Of a DNA stretch of 64,000 nucleotides, positions 45,798 through 55,400 are shown piece after piece. The number at the start of each line of letters is the position of its first letter. Positions within the stretch are counted from its first letter, which is position 1. The stretch lies in contig JAXMBH010000026.1 in assembly GCA_046349975.1 (NCBI GenBank), positions 1-64,000 on the forward strand. The letters are read 5' to 3'. The stretch comes from JABDGM01 sp046349975. GTDB taxonomy: Bacteria > Planctomycetota > Planctomycetia > Pirellulales > Lacipirellulaceae. The translations under genes and the position numbers were made by a program. The notes under the pieces are model-generated. The model was not told the origin of the DNA. It was given only the letters and a program-made list of their open reading frames with translations, and made no database searches.

Positions 45798-46790
45798 ATG
45801 TCTAGCTTCGCGCAAGCGCCGTCCATCCGGAGGTCTACCTCGTCGGTCGTACGCACCTGCTACGACCTTCTCACTGTTGTCCCGAGTTGCGGCCTCACCG
45901 ATTTCACCGACGGTAAATATCTTGACGACCGCAACGATCGAGCCGCATACATTGCTGCTCAGGAATGCCAGGCCGAATACTTGCTCGATCAGGCCCATTG
46001 TCGCCGTGGCACTCGCTTGCTCGATATCGGCTGCGGCTACGGCCGCATCCTCGAACACGCACAGCGACGCGGCGCTCAGCCCATCGGCATCACTATCTCG
46101 CCACCCCAGGTCGCCGCCGATCGGGCCCGCGGCCTCGATGTTCGCGAACTTAACTACCGCCACATTTTCCGTGACAACGCAACTGACTTGCATCCGCCTT
46201 ATCACGAAGCCAACGCCACTTGGGAGCAAGCGTTCGACTCTATTATCGCCAACGGTTCGCTCGAACACTTTGTGCAAGTCGAAGATGCTGCTGCCGGGCA
46301 GGCTGACGACATCTATCACGAACTCTTTGCCATCTGCCACCGACTTCTGCAGCCCGGCGGCCGCTTCGTCACCACCGCCATCCACTTCAGGCGCCGCGGC
46401 CAATTCGATCCCACTGCAATTGCTCACGGGACCCGCGCCTTTAAACGCGGCACCGCCGAATATCAATATGCCATGCTCGTAGATCTCTTCGGTGGCTGGT
46501 ACCCCGAGCCCGGTCAACTAGAGCGGTGCGCCGAACCGTATTTTAGACTCGTCGCCGCGGAAGACGGCACTCACGACTACCACCTCACCAGCGAATACTG
46601 GCAGCGCCAATTCTTCCGTTCAATCAAGTACAACCCGCGTCTCTGGTGGGCCCTCGGCCGACAGTTCGTCCGCCGCCCACACTCAGCCTGGAAAATGTTT
46701 AAGCTGCAAGTCTTCGACCAATCCTGGCCGTGGCAATTCCGTCCCCCCGCCCCCATGCAACTCTGGCGTCACACCTGGCAAGCCAAGTGA
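45798..46790 (+). CDS. SAM-dependent methyltransferase, cyclopropane-synthase-like
   Basis: 330 aa. The Rossmann SAM site is GTRLLDIGCGYGRILEHAQR, with the CFA-synthase-like motif GAQPIGITISPPQVAADRAR and FDSIIANGSLEHFVQVEDAA. An N-terminal extension and a C-terminal helical part resemble cyclopropane-fatty-acid synthase and mycolic-acid methyltransferases. The substrate is unknown; a lipid is the usual guess. GGGGAGG nine bases before ATG 45798 is a strong SD and sets the start. It lies between the GCS2 ligase and the convergent glutathione synthetase gene. Confidence 0.82.
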   Translation: MSSFAQAPSIRRSTSSVVRTCYDLLTVVPSCGLTDFTDGKYLDDRNDRAAYIAAQECQAEYLLDQAHCRRGTRLLDIGCGYGRILEHAQRRGAQPIGITISPPQVAADRARGLDVRELNYRHIFRDNATDLHPPYHEANATWEQAFDSIIANGSLEHFVQVEDAAAGQADDIYHELFAICHRLLQPGGRFVTTAIHFRRRGQFDPTAIAHGTRAFKRGTAEYQYAMLVDLFGGWYPEPGQLERCAEPYFRLVAAEDGTHDYHLTSEYWQRQFFRSIKYNPRLWWALGRQFVRRPHSAWKMFKLQVFDQSWPWQFRPPAPMQLWRHTWQAK

Positions 46791-46862
46791 GCCCGGCAAC
46801 ACACGACCTTCAATCGCCGGAAAAGAAGCGCCTCAAGAGAGTTGTCCACGAGAGGCTACGCC

Positions 46863-46921
46863 GAAGGCGTTAAACTCCAGAGCCCAGCGTCGCTCGCCGC
46901 AGCGAGCGCACGCTGCGTTCC
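46863..46921. repeat. Dispersed ~59-bp intergenic repeat, copy 1
   Basis: GAAGGCGTTAAACTCCAGAG followed by CCCAGCGTCGCTCGCCGCAG and a complementary CGAGCGCACGCTG half forms an imperfect palindrome. A second, diverged copy stands at 49624-49682 in the same orientation. No protein frame coincides with either copy. Confidence 0.6.
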
Positions 46922-47023
46922 GGTTTGAATGGGAATCAGGTTACGTTGAAAGCGTTAAACCGACCGTGGATGTGTGTCATTTGAACCACCATCAACGGCG
47001 GCATGTCCGTCGCAGCACGCCCC

Positions 47024-48070
47024 TTACAACGTCGCCAACTCCGCATTCGGCATCCGCCCATCGTAGTACTTGCGGTACTCAACCTTCCGCTCCAAGTCTT
47101 CCACCACGACCTGCGCGAAATCGATCCCCGCAAATTGGCTGCTGCTGCCCAGCCCGCCCGGGCTGAACACGTTGATCTCGATTAGTTTGTCGGCCACGAT
47201 ATCGAGCCCCACCAAAAACATGCCGTCGCTCATCAGTTTCGGCCGCACGATCTCCACCAGCCGCAGCATCTTGTCGTTCACCTCCACGGGCTCGCTCTGC
47301 CCGCCCGTGTGCATGTTGCTGCGCGCGTCGCCCGTTTTGTTTACGCGGCGGAATGCGGCATACTTCCCATCGCGCACGAGCGGTCGTCCGTTCATCACAA
47401 ACAACCGCACATCCCCTTTTGCCGCCGCCGGCAGGTACTCCTGCGCCACACAGTATCCATCCCGGAGCACTGCATCGAGCATCTGGTTGAGATTCGCCCG
47501 CTCGTCTTCACCAATCAGAAATACATTCTTCCCGCCGGACCCCTGCAGCGGCTTGATGACCACCTTATCGCGCTGTTGACCAATAAAGCGCTTCAGCTCG
47601 TCCACGTTCCGACTAATACACGTCTTCGGCCGAACCTCTTCCGGAAACTGCTGGAAGTAAGTCTTGTTGATCGCCCGCGCAAGGTTCTCCGGGTCGTTGA
47701 GCACCATCACGCCGCGATTCGCAACCAGCTGCCCAAACAGAATCCCCGACGACTGCGCCCACGGCCGTTCAATCGCGTCCGTCGATGGATCATTCCGCAG
47801 CCACACCACATCGAACTCATCGAGGTTTACATGCTCGGCTTCATGCTCATCCGCTTGCAGCTCGCCCAGAAACTTCTCGAGCGATTTATAACTTTTGCCC
47901 CGCACCGTCCGGGCCATCGCGTGAACCGACCCGTCGCACGCGCAAATAAAGTCACCCACGCCGAACGTATAGCTCTTGTGCCCACGATTGACGGCCGCCA
48001 TCGCCAGCCTGGTGGTCGTGTACGAGGCCACCTCAGTCTGCACGTCGTTCACGACGAAAGCAATTTTCAT
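47024..48070 (-). CDS. gshB: Glutathione synthetase-like ATP-grasp ligase
   Basis: 348 aa from ATG 48070 (MKIAFVVNDVQTE). It shows the GshB N-terminal domain, then the ATP-grasp core with VVIKPLQGSGGKNVFLI, EYLPAAAKGDVRLFVMNGRP and the metal-binding end KLIEINVFSPGGLGSSSQF. It adds glycine to gamma-glutamylcysteine, giving glutathione; close relatives use other substrates. The nearby GCS2 ligase could supply the first step. The frame is open seven codons further upstream, but this Met gives the standard N-terminus. Confidence 0.88.
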   Translation of the reverse strand: MKIAFVVNDVQTEVASYTTTRLAMAAVNRGHKSYTFGVGDFICACDGSVHAMARTVRGKSYKSLEKFLGELQADEHEAEHVNLDEFDVVWLRNDPSTDAIERPWAQSSGILFGQLVANRGVMVLNDPENLARAINKTYFQQFPEEVRPKTCISRNVDELKRFIGQQRDKVVIKPLQGSGGKNVFLIGEDERANLNQMLDAVLRDGYCVAQEYLPAAAKGDVRLFVMNGRPLVRDGKYAAFRRVNKTGDARSNMHTGGQSEPVEVNDKMLRLVEIVRPKLMSDGMFLVGLDIVADKLIEINVFSPGGLGSSSQFAGIDFAQVVVEDLERKVEYRKYYDGRMPNAELATL

Positions 48071-48152
48071 ACAATTCCCGCCGAATGACACAACTTAGAA
48101 AAGCCGCCCGCCACCAATATGCAAATCACGGGCCATTGTAGCCCAGTGTAGA

Positions 48153-48171
48153 CCTCTCGCTCCGCGAGAGG
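48153..48171. repeat. Triloop palindrome CCTCTCGC-TCC-GCGAGAGG
   Basis: A perfect 8-bp stem with a three-base TCC loop (GGA on the other strand) in the gshB upstream gap (48071-48297). It is one of several similar palindromes in the right half of the window; see 52305 and 58517. No terminator T-run is present. Confidence 0.6.
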
Positions 48172-48297
48172 ATACCCGCTCCCACAACCCCGTTGCTTAC
48201 CGCCTCATCAGCCGCCGGGCACCCTCTCGGTGGCTACCCCCAGTACTTCGCACGCTGCACGCCTCGCGATCTCCCATCCATCGACTAAACTAACAGC

Positions 48298-49401
48298 ATG
48301 CCCCGCACCACGCTAATGACTTGCCTCCGCGCCCTCGCCGCGATCCTCGTGCTAACAACAAATCTCCTCTCCGCCCAACCCGATACCGACCGCTCGAATA
48401 CCCCTTCATCCACCGACTTAACACCCCAAAAGCAGCGTCCCACTCGCGCCACGCAACGCACGGCCAGCAAGCCCCTCACCAAACCCGGCAGTTCGCCCCT
48501 CAAAAAAACCCGCCGCGAGCGAGACCGCGAAGCCTGGCTAGCCCGCCTCAAAGAGCACGACGTCGAACCCTGGCCCGCCGACGACAGCGAAACCGAGCAC
48601 AACGAAGCCCTCCAGAAGTCGCGCGCAATGGCCGACGAGGTCATCGCCCTCTTCCCTGGCTCACAGCTCCTCGAAACCGAACACTTCCTCGTCGTCACTA
48701 ACATTCCGCCCGATCAAATGCGGCCGTACATCGCCTCGCTCGACCGCATGTACGAGTGGATGGCCAAGCTCTACGGCGTGCCGCGCAATCACAAAGTCTG
48801 GCTTGGCGGCAAAGCCCCAATCTTCGCCTTCCTCGAACACGCCGAATTCGACGCCTTCGAAGAACGCTTCTTCCCCGAAGCCCGCCAGTCGCTCCGCACG
48901 CTGGCAAACGTCTACGGCCTCAGCCACCTCAGCACCGACGGCCAGGTCGTCATCTCCTGCTTCCGCGGCAACGACCCCAACGACTTCGGCCAGATGCTCG
49001 TCCACGAAACGAGCCACGGCTTCATCCACCGTTACAAAACCAAAGCCCGTCTTCCGAACTGGGTCGACGAAGGCATGGCCGAAGTCATCGGCGCCGAAAT
49101 GGTCCCCGACAGCACCGCCGTCAAAACGCGCGAATTCCGCGCCGCCCAACAACTCGCCGCCGAACGCTCCCTTGGCGGCATGCTCACTGCTGAACGCATC
49201 GAACCCTGGCAATACGGCGTCGCCAGCAGCCTGACCCGCTTCATGCTGCAAACCAGTCGCGACAACTACGTGAAGTTCATCGAAGCGCTCAAAGAAGGCC
49301 AAAAATACGACGAGGCCCTCAAAACCGCCTACAACAGCACCCCCGAACAACTCCTCAACGCCTACGCCCACCGCCTCAACCTTCCCAACCTAAATCCATA
49401 G
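48298..49401 (+). CDS. Secreted gluzincin-like metallohydrolase, 367 aa
   Basis: The signal peptide (LRALAAILVLTTNLLSAQ) is followed by a basic Thr/Lys/Arg-rich linker to about residue 85. The catalytic part contains the zinc motif HETSHGFIHRYKTKARLPNW, with downstream VDEGMAEVIGAEM supplying the third ligand Glu, as in the peptidase MA-like families. It is expected outside the cytoplasm. There is no clear SD. The flanking intergenic regions are repeat-rich. The substrate is unknown. Confidence 0.8.
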   Translation: MPRTTLMTCLRALAAILVLTTNLLSAQPDTDRSNTPSSTDLTPQKQRPTRATQRTASKPLTKPGSSPLKKTRRERDREAWLARLKEHDVEPWPADDSETEHNEALQKSRAMADEVIALFPGSQLLETEHFLVVTNIPPDQMRPYIASLDRMYEWMAKLYGVPRNHKVWLGGKAPIFAFLEHAEFDAFEERFFPEARQSLRTLANVYGLSHLSTDGQVVISCFRGNDPNDFGQMLVHETSHGFIHRYKTKARLPNWVDEGMAEVIGAEMVPDSTAVKTREFRAAQQLAAERSLGGMLTAERIEPWQYGVASSLTRFMLQTSRDNYVKFIEALKEGQKYDEALKTAYNSTPEQLLNAYAHRLNLPNLNP

Positions 49402-49792
49402 ATCAGTATTATCCCCCTCCCTTTTAGGGAGGGGGTTAGGGGAGGGTTCGCAGTGGTTCTGTAAACCGCTGCCAATCCTTCCCCCTCAACAGGATGAATC
49501 CCCTTCGGCCAACGAGCCCAAAGGGACGTAATCGTCTAGCCGGGGACGGAAGTCCCCGATTAACGTCACAACCGAACTAATAGCCGCGCAGCGGCGATGC
49601 CTTCTCGCGTCTAATGCCTACACAAAAGGCGTTGCACTCCACAGCCCAGCGTCGCTCGCGCAGCTAGCGCACTCTGGGTTTACCGACCCCCAATCGCCGC
49701 TTACGCTGAAGGCGTCACACCCGCCTGCGTGAGAATAACCGGCGGTGCCTACCGCGAATAACGGTGGTGATCCAACACGGTCGACATCCACC
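49402..49792. repeat. Repeat-rich intergenic region, three palindromic elements
   Basis: 391 bp without a gene. Seen in order: CCCCCTCCC-TTTTA-GGGAGGGGG (49413-49435), a GGAG-rich hairpin that could end the upstream transcript; CGGGGAC-GGAA-GTCCCCG (49541-49558); and a copy of the dispersed 59-bp repeat (49624-49682). Confidence 0.65.
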
Positions 49793-50449
49793 ATGTGCAA
49801 CGCCGCGAAAATCGCCGCAATCCTCGTTGCCGGAATCGGCCTGCTGCACACTTGCGAATCGCCCGCCCATGCTGCCCTCAGCGCTCTACCGAAATCGCAC
49901 GTCGTCGCGCTCCCCGACGGCCAACACATGATCGTGTTTCTGTCGCCGGTGCCAATTGCAGAAGACGAAGGCCGAACCGCCCAGCTACCCGATGGCCGCA
50001 CCGTCGACCTGCGCGAACACTTCCCCGCCAGCGGCTGCTACGAGATCGGCTCCCATCAGCCGATTTGGACCGCTCCCTGGGATAGCAGTGATGTGTGGAG
50101 GGTCTCTGCAGATGGCCGCTACCTCGTCTGCTGGAATATCTTCGGCGACGGAGCCTACGCCCGCGGCGGGCAACTCGATTGGGGAATCAAATTCTACGAT
50201 CGTGGAACCGAGATCAAGAGCTACGACGTCGCCGAGCTTCTCGATTACCCGGCACTGATGCCGTTCACCACCGGGGATTGGCACGATCTCTGGTACGACG
50301 ACGAAGGCGATAACGCTGTCCTGGAAGGAAAGCTCTTTGACTTTCGTACATCGACTCACGACCGCTACCGCTTCGATATCACCACAGGTGAGATCATCGA
50401 AGAGCACCATATGGGGCGATACGTCTTCCCACTAATGATCGCCGGCTGA
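49793..50449 (+). CDS. Exported hypothetical protein, 218 aa
   Basis: ATG 49793 starts a signal peptide (AAKIAAILVAGIGLLHTC, ending near AHAALS). The mature part (VVALPDGQHMIVFLSPVP, QLPDGRTVDLREHFPASGCY, GRYLVCWNIFGDGAYARGG) is beta-rich with repeated Gly-Asp turns, like a small propeller fragment. I do not recognise a family. The downstream membrane protein begins 21 bp after its stop, so they may be co-transcribed. Confidence 0.65.
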   Translation: MCNAAKIAAILVAGIGLLHTCESPAHAALSALPKSHVVALPDGQHMIVFLSPVPIAEDEGRTAQLPDGRTVDLREHFPASGCYEIGSHQPIWTAPWDSSDVWRVSADGRYLVCWNIFGDGAYARGGQLDWGIKFYDRGTEIKSYDVAELLDYPALMPFTTGDWHDLWYDDEGDNAVLEGKLFDFRTSTHDRYRFDITTGEIIEEHHMGRYVFPLMIAG

Positions 50450-50470
50450 GTCCTGGCAACAATTGCGATC

Positions 50471-50977
50471 GTGCAGTTGTATCGCTACTATTGGCGGCGC
50501 ATCGCGACGGCCGTTGCCCGATCAAAGCTTGCTACGGAAGACGGCAATGGCGTAAGGCCCAGCTGCTTTCGGTTCAGCCTTCGCGCTCTCCTCTTCGCGA
50601 TGACTATGGTCGCCCTGGCCTGTGCGGCGGCCGTCACCTACCCCCACATACTCGTGCTCGTATTGGCCCTGGTGACAGCATGTCAACTCACACGCGTTAC
50701 GACTCGCAAAGCGATCGAGCGCCGGCTAGCTGCGAAGCCACACGCCCGCATGAAGCTGGCGGCATTCTCTGTGGCTACTGTCGGCGCTTGGCTCGGCTTC
50801 TATGTGCTCCTGGCCCCGCCTGTGCTGGTGTTCATTGAATGGATGCGCGTTTCCGATGACGTACGCATGGCCATTGGCTTGACGGTCTATCGCCCTCTCA
50901 CATGGCTTGAAAGTATTTCCTGGGTGTTCGATCTTCCGGGGGTGCGGTGGTACTTCAAAAGTTGGGAACACCTTTGA
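50471..50977 (+). CDS. Small membrane protein of planctomycete type, 168 aa
   Basis: GTG start. An N-terminal Arg-rich stretch is followed by FRFSLRALLFAMTMVALA, a pattern found in many short planctomycete membrane proteins, then further spans LVLVLALVTACQLT and LAAFSVATVGAWLGFYVLLA. The C-terminus (WLESISWVFDLPGVRWYF) is extracytoplasmic or cytoplasmic. The function is unknown. It is probably co-transcribed with the exported protein before it. Confidence 0.65.
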   Translation: MQLYRYYWRRIATAVARSKLATEDGNGVRPSCFRFSLRALLFAMTMVALACAAAVTYPHILVLVLALVTACQLTRVTTRKAIERRLAAKPHARMKLAAFSVATVGAWLGFYVLLAPPVLVFIEWMRVSDDVRMAIGLTVYRPLTWLESISWVFDLPGVRWYFKSWEHL

Positions 50978-51110
50978 TTCCAGGCCTAACTTTGGATGGC
51001 CGGTTGTAACGCACTATTTGCGTTCACACGCCGTATAATTCTCTAGCGGCCATTGTCCCGCGGCATACGCCTTGCACCATTGGCTCCAAACCACCCCCGG
51101 ACTGCCAAAA

Positions 51111-51803
51111 ATGCTCCTCACCTTCGACCCCACCTACTGGCTGATGCTTGCCCCCGCCCTGCTCCTGGGCCTGTGGGCCCAAACCCGCGTGCGCTCCGCC
51201 TTCGCCCGCGCTCAACAAGAACCGGCCCCCATGACCGGCGCAGCCGCTGCTCGCTATGTGCTCGACTCGGCCGGCCTGCATAATGTCGAAATCGAACCTG
51301 TCCAAGGTTTCATGACCGACCACTACGACCCGCGCTCGAAAGTCCTGCGGCTTAGCCCCGACGTGTACCAAAACCGCACGATGGCCGCCGTCGGCGTCGC
51401 CGCGCACGAAGCCGGCCACGCCCTCCAAGACGCCACCGGCTACACGCTCCTCATCATCCGCAACGCCATGGTCCCGCTCGCCAGCTTCGGCGGCGGCATC
51501 AGCATGACACTCCTCATGCTCGGCTTCATGCTGCAGCTGATGCTGCTGATCAAAATCGGCATCGTCCTCTTCAGCGCCGCCGTGTTCTTCCAACTCGTAA
51601 ATCTGCCCGTCGAATTCGACGCCAGCCGCCGCGCCAAGGCCCAGCTCGACGCCCTCGGCGTCGTGCCTCGGCAGGATCAAGAACACGTCCGCAGCGTCCT
51701 CAACGCCGCCGCCTGGACGTACGTCGCCGGCACCCTCCAAGCCGTCATGACGCTGCTCTACTTCCTCATGCGCTTCAGCGGCAACAGCAACCGCAGCTAC
51801 TAA
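51111..51803 (+). CDS. Membrane zinc metallopeptidase, YugP type
   Basis: 230 aa. An N-terminal span (YWLMLAPALLLGLWAQ) is followed by the catalytic motif VGVAAHEAGHALQDATGY (HExxH near residue 100) and then hydrophobic helices (MTLLMLGFMLQLMLLIKIG). It resembles the neutral zinc metallopeptidase family represented by Bacillus YugP. VEIEPVQGFMTDHYDPRSKV and LRLSPDVY are also family blocks. ATG 51111 removes a 13-residue non-conserved extension. The substrate is unknown; membrane protein turnover is likely. Confidence 0.88.
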   Translation: MLLTFDPTYWLMLAPALLLGLWAQTRVRSAFARAQQEPAPMTGAAAARYVLDSAGLHNVEIEPVQGFMTDHYDPRSKVLRLSPDVYQNRTMAAVGVAAHEAGHALQDATGYTLLIIRNAMVPLASFGGGISMTLLMLGFMLQLMLLIKIGIVLFSAAVFFQLVNLPVEFDASRRAKAQLDALGVVPRQDQEHVRSVLNAAAWTYVAGTLQAVMTLLYFLMRFSGNSNRSY

Positions 51804-52412
51804 CAGCCGCCATGCTACCCCCGTAGGACGGACAATTCTGTCCGTCCACCACAACGGCTCATCGGTGGCCACAAATACTAATGGACAAACGTATAAAGAC
51901 CTGCTACATTAGTCCCACGCTCATCCCAACACCACACGCTCTTTGAAAACTCAACCGCCCAACAAGCCGCCGTGCACCCGCCCCGGCCACGCTAGAAGTG
52001 CGCGCACACTCCGGATACGCGGCACGTCACACGCGCCGCAAACGAAATGATTGTGAAGCGCGCAACCCCCGTGCCATTCTCAAAACTCCCCGAGTTTTGA
52101 TCCTCCGAAGCCGGTGCCCACATGCGGCTACCTTGGCCCAAACGCTTTGCCAGCAAAGCACTTCGCATCACGACTAGACCGCTGTCGTGCCGTGATCGAG
52201 GCGCAAAACTCCACGACTTCTGCAATAAAAAACGCGTTTGATCGCGAGTCTCAAAATTCCTCGCGTATCGCGTTCCAGCGCGTGCCCAGCAGTTTCGAAC
52301 GTAGGCGAGTTTCTCCGAAACTCGCGCCCAGGGGCTCGACACTTCCTTCGATCGTCGAATCCAACTCCCGCAAACTCCACTGGTGCAAGTCTCGGAGAGA
52401 CTCGCCGACACC
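51804..52412. other. 609-bp intergenic region with hairpins
   Basis: No convincing gene; a minus-strand frame overlapping the end of the next gene has Ser/Arg-rich composition and no motif. Seen: GGACGGACA-ATTC-TGTCCGTCC (51826-51847), GCGAGTTTC-TCC-GAAACTCGC (52305-52325) and AGTCTC-GGA-GAGACT (52388-52402). None has a clear T-run, so they look like mobile or dispersed palindromes rather than terminators. Confidence 0.55.
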
Positions 52413-55400
52413 TCAACTCTGCACAATCCCCGTAACCGCGGCCGCGAGTAACGTGCACAGCGTCCACCCCGCGAGCGTCTGAAACCACAAATAGCAGTGC
52501 AGCACCGCGCTCCACTTCAGCGAGTACTTCCCAATGTGCATCAGGCAATTCCGGCTCTTCCGCGGCTTGCTCGGTTTCTCGCCGGGAATCCAGTAACACA
52601 CCTGGTTGAGATCCACGAACGGCAGAAACACATCGAGCGAGTAAACGATTGCGTTGAACCGCGGATACGTCGGCGACACGAGCCCCAACTGCCCGCCGTT
52701 GTCCAAAACCTGCTCGGCCAGCTTGGTCTCGGCCATCAAATTGCGGCGATTCCCGATCGCAAACACCAGCGCCCCAATCCCGATGATCACGAGCCCAATC
52801 TTGATCGCACGGAAGGGTTCGTAACCGTAGCCGATCAGCCGGCCAAGGTAGCGATACCACAACCCTTGCGCCGATAGCCGCGGCGCGAGTTCACCCAAGC
52901 GCTCCGCCCGGGCAACCAGCACGGTGCTCGCCTGCTCATCCTGCCCAATCGCCCGATACACGGCCGCCAGCTGCGTATACGGCTGCGTAATATAACGCCG
53001 CCCAACCGGATCAGCCGCCGTCGCCACAGTTGCCGAAGCTCCCGCCGCTTTGCCCGCAGCCGCTGTCGCTTCCGCCTGCTTGGCATCAACTGCATCGCTC
53101 GCATTCGAACCATCGCCGTTTGCTTCTGCAATCGGCGGCAGCGGACTCGGCATCGCCGGCTCGCTTGTTTGCATTTGCGGAGCAGCCATTCCCGGCGCAA
53201 CCACGTCGGTCGCCGCGTCCGATGACTCATACGAAACCCGCGCAATGTTGTACCTGTCCCCCGATTCTTCCTCACCTATTACCGATTTCCGCTTCTCGTG
53301 ACCATCAGCAACAACCAGCCGCCGCGGCCCGCTCAGCGCCGCTGTCGCCGCCTTAACTGGTGTATGCACCGGCCCATACTGCCGCCGCAACCACGCCAGC
53401 CGATCTTGCACATCCAGCGGCGAGTCGTCGTCGAAATGATCGTACACCAGCCCTTCCAGTTGCAAATGTCCCGCCGGCGGCCAGTCGTCGAGTCGTTCGT
53501 CCTTGATCACCCAAATATGCGCAAACCGCAAGTCGAGCTGCGTTTTCTCCGGCTCAACGCTCTTGTTGAGAATGAACATGCCGTCGATCTTCGCCCGCGA
53601 GAACGACGCTCGGCCGTCAATTTGCGCCGAGTCGATATTCACGTAGCCACCCAGCCGGCAGTCGCTCGCATCGAGCGCGTCGCCCCCCGGATTGACGAGC
53701 TCCGCGCCATACAAATCCCAATGCATGTCGATCTTCGCAAACTGGAACGATGTCAGGCCTTTCACTTTGAACTTGGCCGGACCATCGGGTGTATCGAACT
53801 GATTGCAGTACACATGACCGCGAATTTTCGCACTGGTGGCCCACAGCGCGATCTTGCCAAACGTCTCGCTGCCGTCGAACGTGCTCGCGCGGAGATCGAG
53901 CTCGTGCTCGATGTCAGCCGAAAACAGGTTCACAGTCCCGAGCGCCGTGACGTATGTAAGCACGACGCGACTCGCCACTTTCACGTTGCACGCCAGCACG
54001 GCCGTGCCCTTCGGCGACTCGAACCGCGCGCCGTTCGCGAGAATGTCCTGGTTGACCTGCGTGCTCCACAGCCGAAACGTGCCGCGCGTGAGAAAGCCAG
54101 TGGGCAAATCCTTGGCCGTGTCAGTGGCCGCCGCGGGATCGGCGCCGATCCTCAGGCTGCGGCCGATCGTCGTGCCATCGAGTGTGAGAGCGTCGCCCTC
54201 GGGATGCAGGAAGTGCCCGTTATCGCAATCGATATCGCCGGCAACGGAAGCGTTAATGATGCGAGTCTCGCCCTCGGCATGAAAGCCGTCGCCCAGCAAC
54301 ACCTGGCCGCCAATTTCGGCAAGGTCGGCGCAAAATGCTTCGCCGGTCGCGCCGATAAACCGCCCGCCATTGCACTCCAGGTCGCCGCCGATCTTCGCGC
54401 GACGCAGCTGAATTCCACCATCGGCCACAAAGCCATTGGTGCATACCATGTTGCCTGCGATCGTCGTGTGCCGGGCATCGATCGCCGCTTGCCTGCAACC
54501 ATTAAATTTCCCATCGCTGCACGTAAGGCTGTTGCCGATCGTGACACCGATCAGTCGGACTTGCCCCACGGCGCGAAAGCCGTCCCCCAGTTTGATGCCG
54601 CCAGCAACTTTGGCGTCGTGAAAGTTAATCGCAACGCCCTGCTCTTCAACGTCATCAGGACTCATGCCTTGGTAGGCATGCCCGCCGCTGAAGTCGAAGT
54701 CGCCGCCGATATTGGAATCAATCAGATCGAGCCCGCCAAACACACTGCAATTGAGCAGATAGACATTCTCTGCAACATGCACGGCCCGCGCACTGACCGC
54801 GGCCGAGCAGGAGTTGCGAATATCAAGCTCCTGCAGCTTGGCGTGACTGATATTGAACCCGGCCACGAACATGCAATCGTAGAACGCCAGTGGGAAATTT
54901 ATCTCGCTGCGATACAGATCGAGTCGCCCGGTGATTTTCGCGCCTCGCAACCAAAGGCCGCGCTTCGGAATGAGCTTCGACACCGCCGCGTCAGTGCACA
55001 GCCAAGAGATGCGATCGGCCGCGAGTGTGGGAAACACTGCCCAAGACGACGGCTTATCGGGATCGACCTTCGCGTCTTCGGTCGGTCGCATGTCGGCCAA
55101 TTCGTTCTCAGCAATAGCGGCAAAGAACTTGGCGTCGGTCTCCGTCAGCTCGGCGCCGAACTTTGCCCGCGCGAGCCGGACCAGTTCCGGTTCGTTCGAC
55201 CAAATCCGCGAAGGCTTTTCTTGCCGCGGCGTACCCAGCGTCGGCAGCCTCGGACCAATGTACGAAGCAGCCGTCGCTCGATCCGGGTGCGTTTGCTCCA
55301 GCGCCGGAGGTTGGGCGCCCGATTGCTCATGCAACTCAGCGCGCAATTCGGCCATAAGCAACAACGGCGTGATGAGCGCGCAGACGAAAATCGCCGACGT

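Noticed and set aside
49413..49435. CCCCCTCCC-TTTTA-GGGAGGGGG as an intrinsic terminator
   Set aside because: The stem is strong but the following bases (TTAGGGGAGG) lack a T-run, so it was listed as a repeat.
51938..51965. CTCTTTGAAAACTCAAC, like an rRNA-operon leader box
   Set aside because: No rRNA sequence follows; a chance match.
51992..52426. 144-codon minus-strand frame
   Set aside because: Spans palindromic repeats and the end of the neighbouring gene; composition resembles translated repeat DNA.
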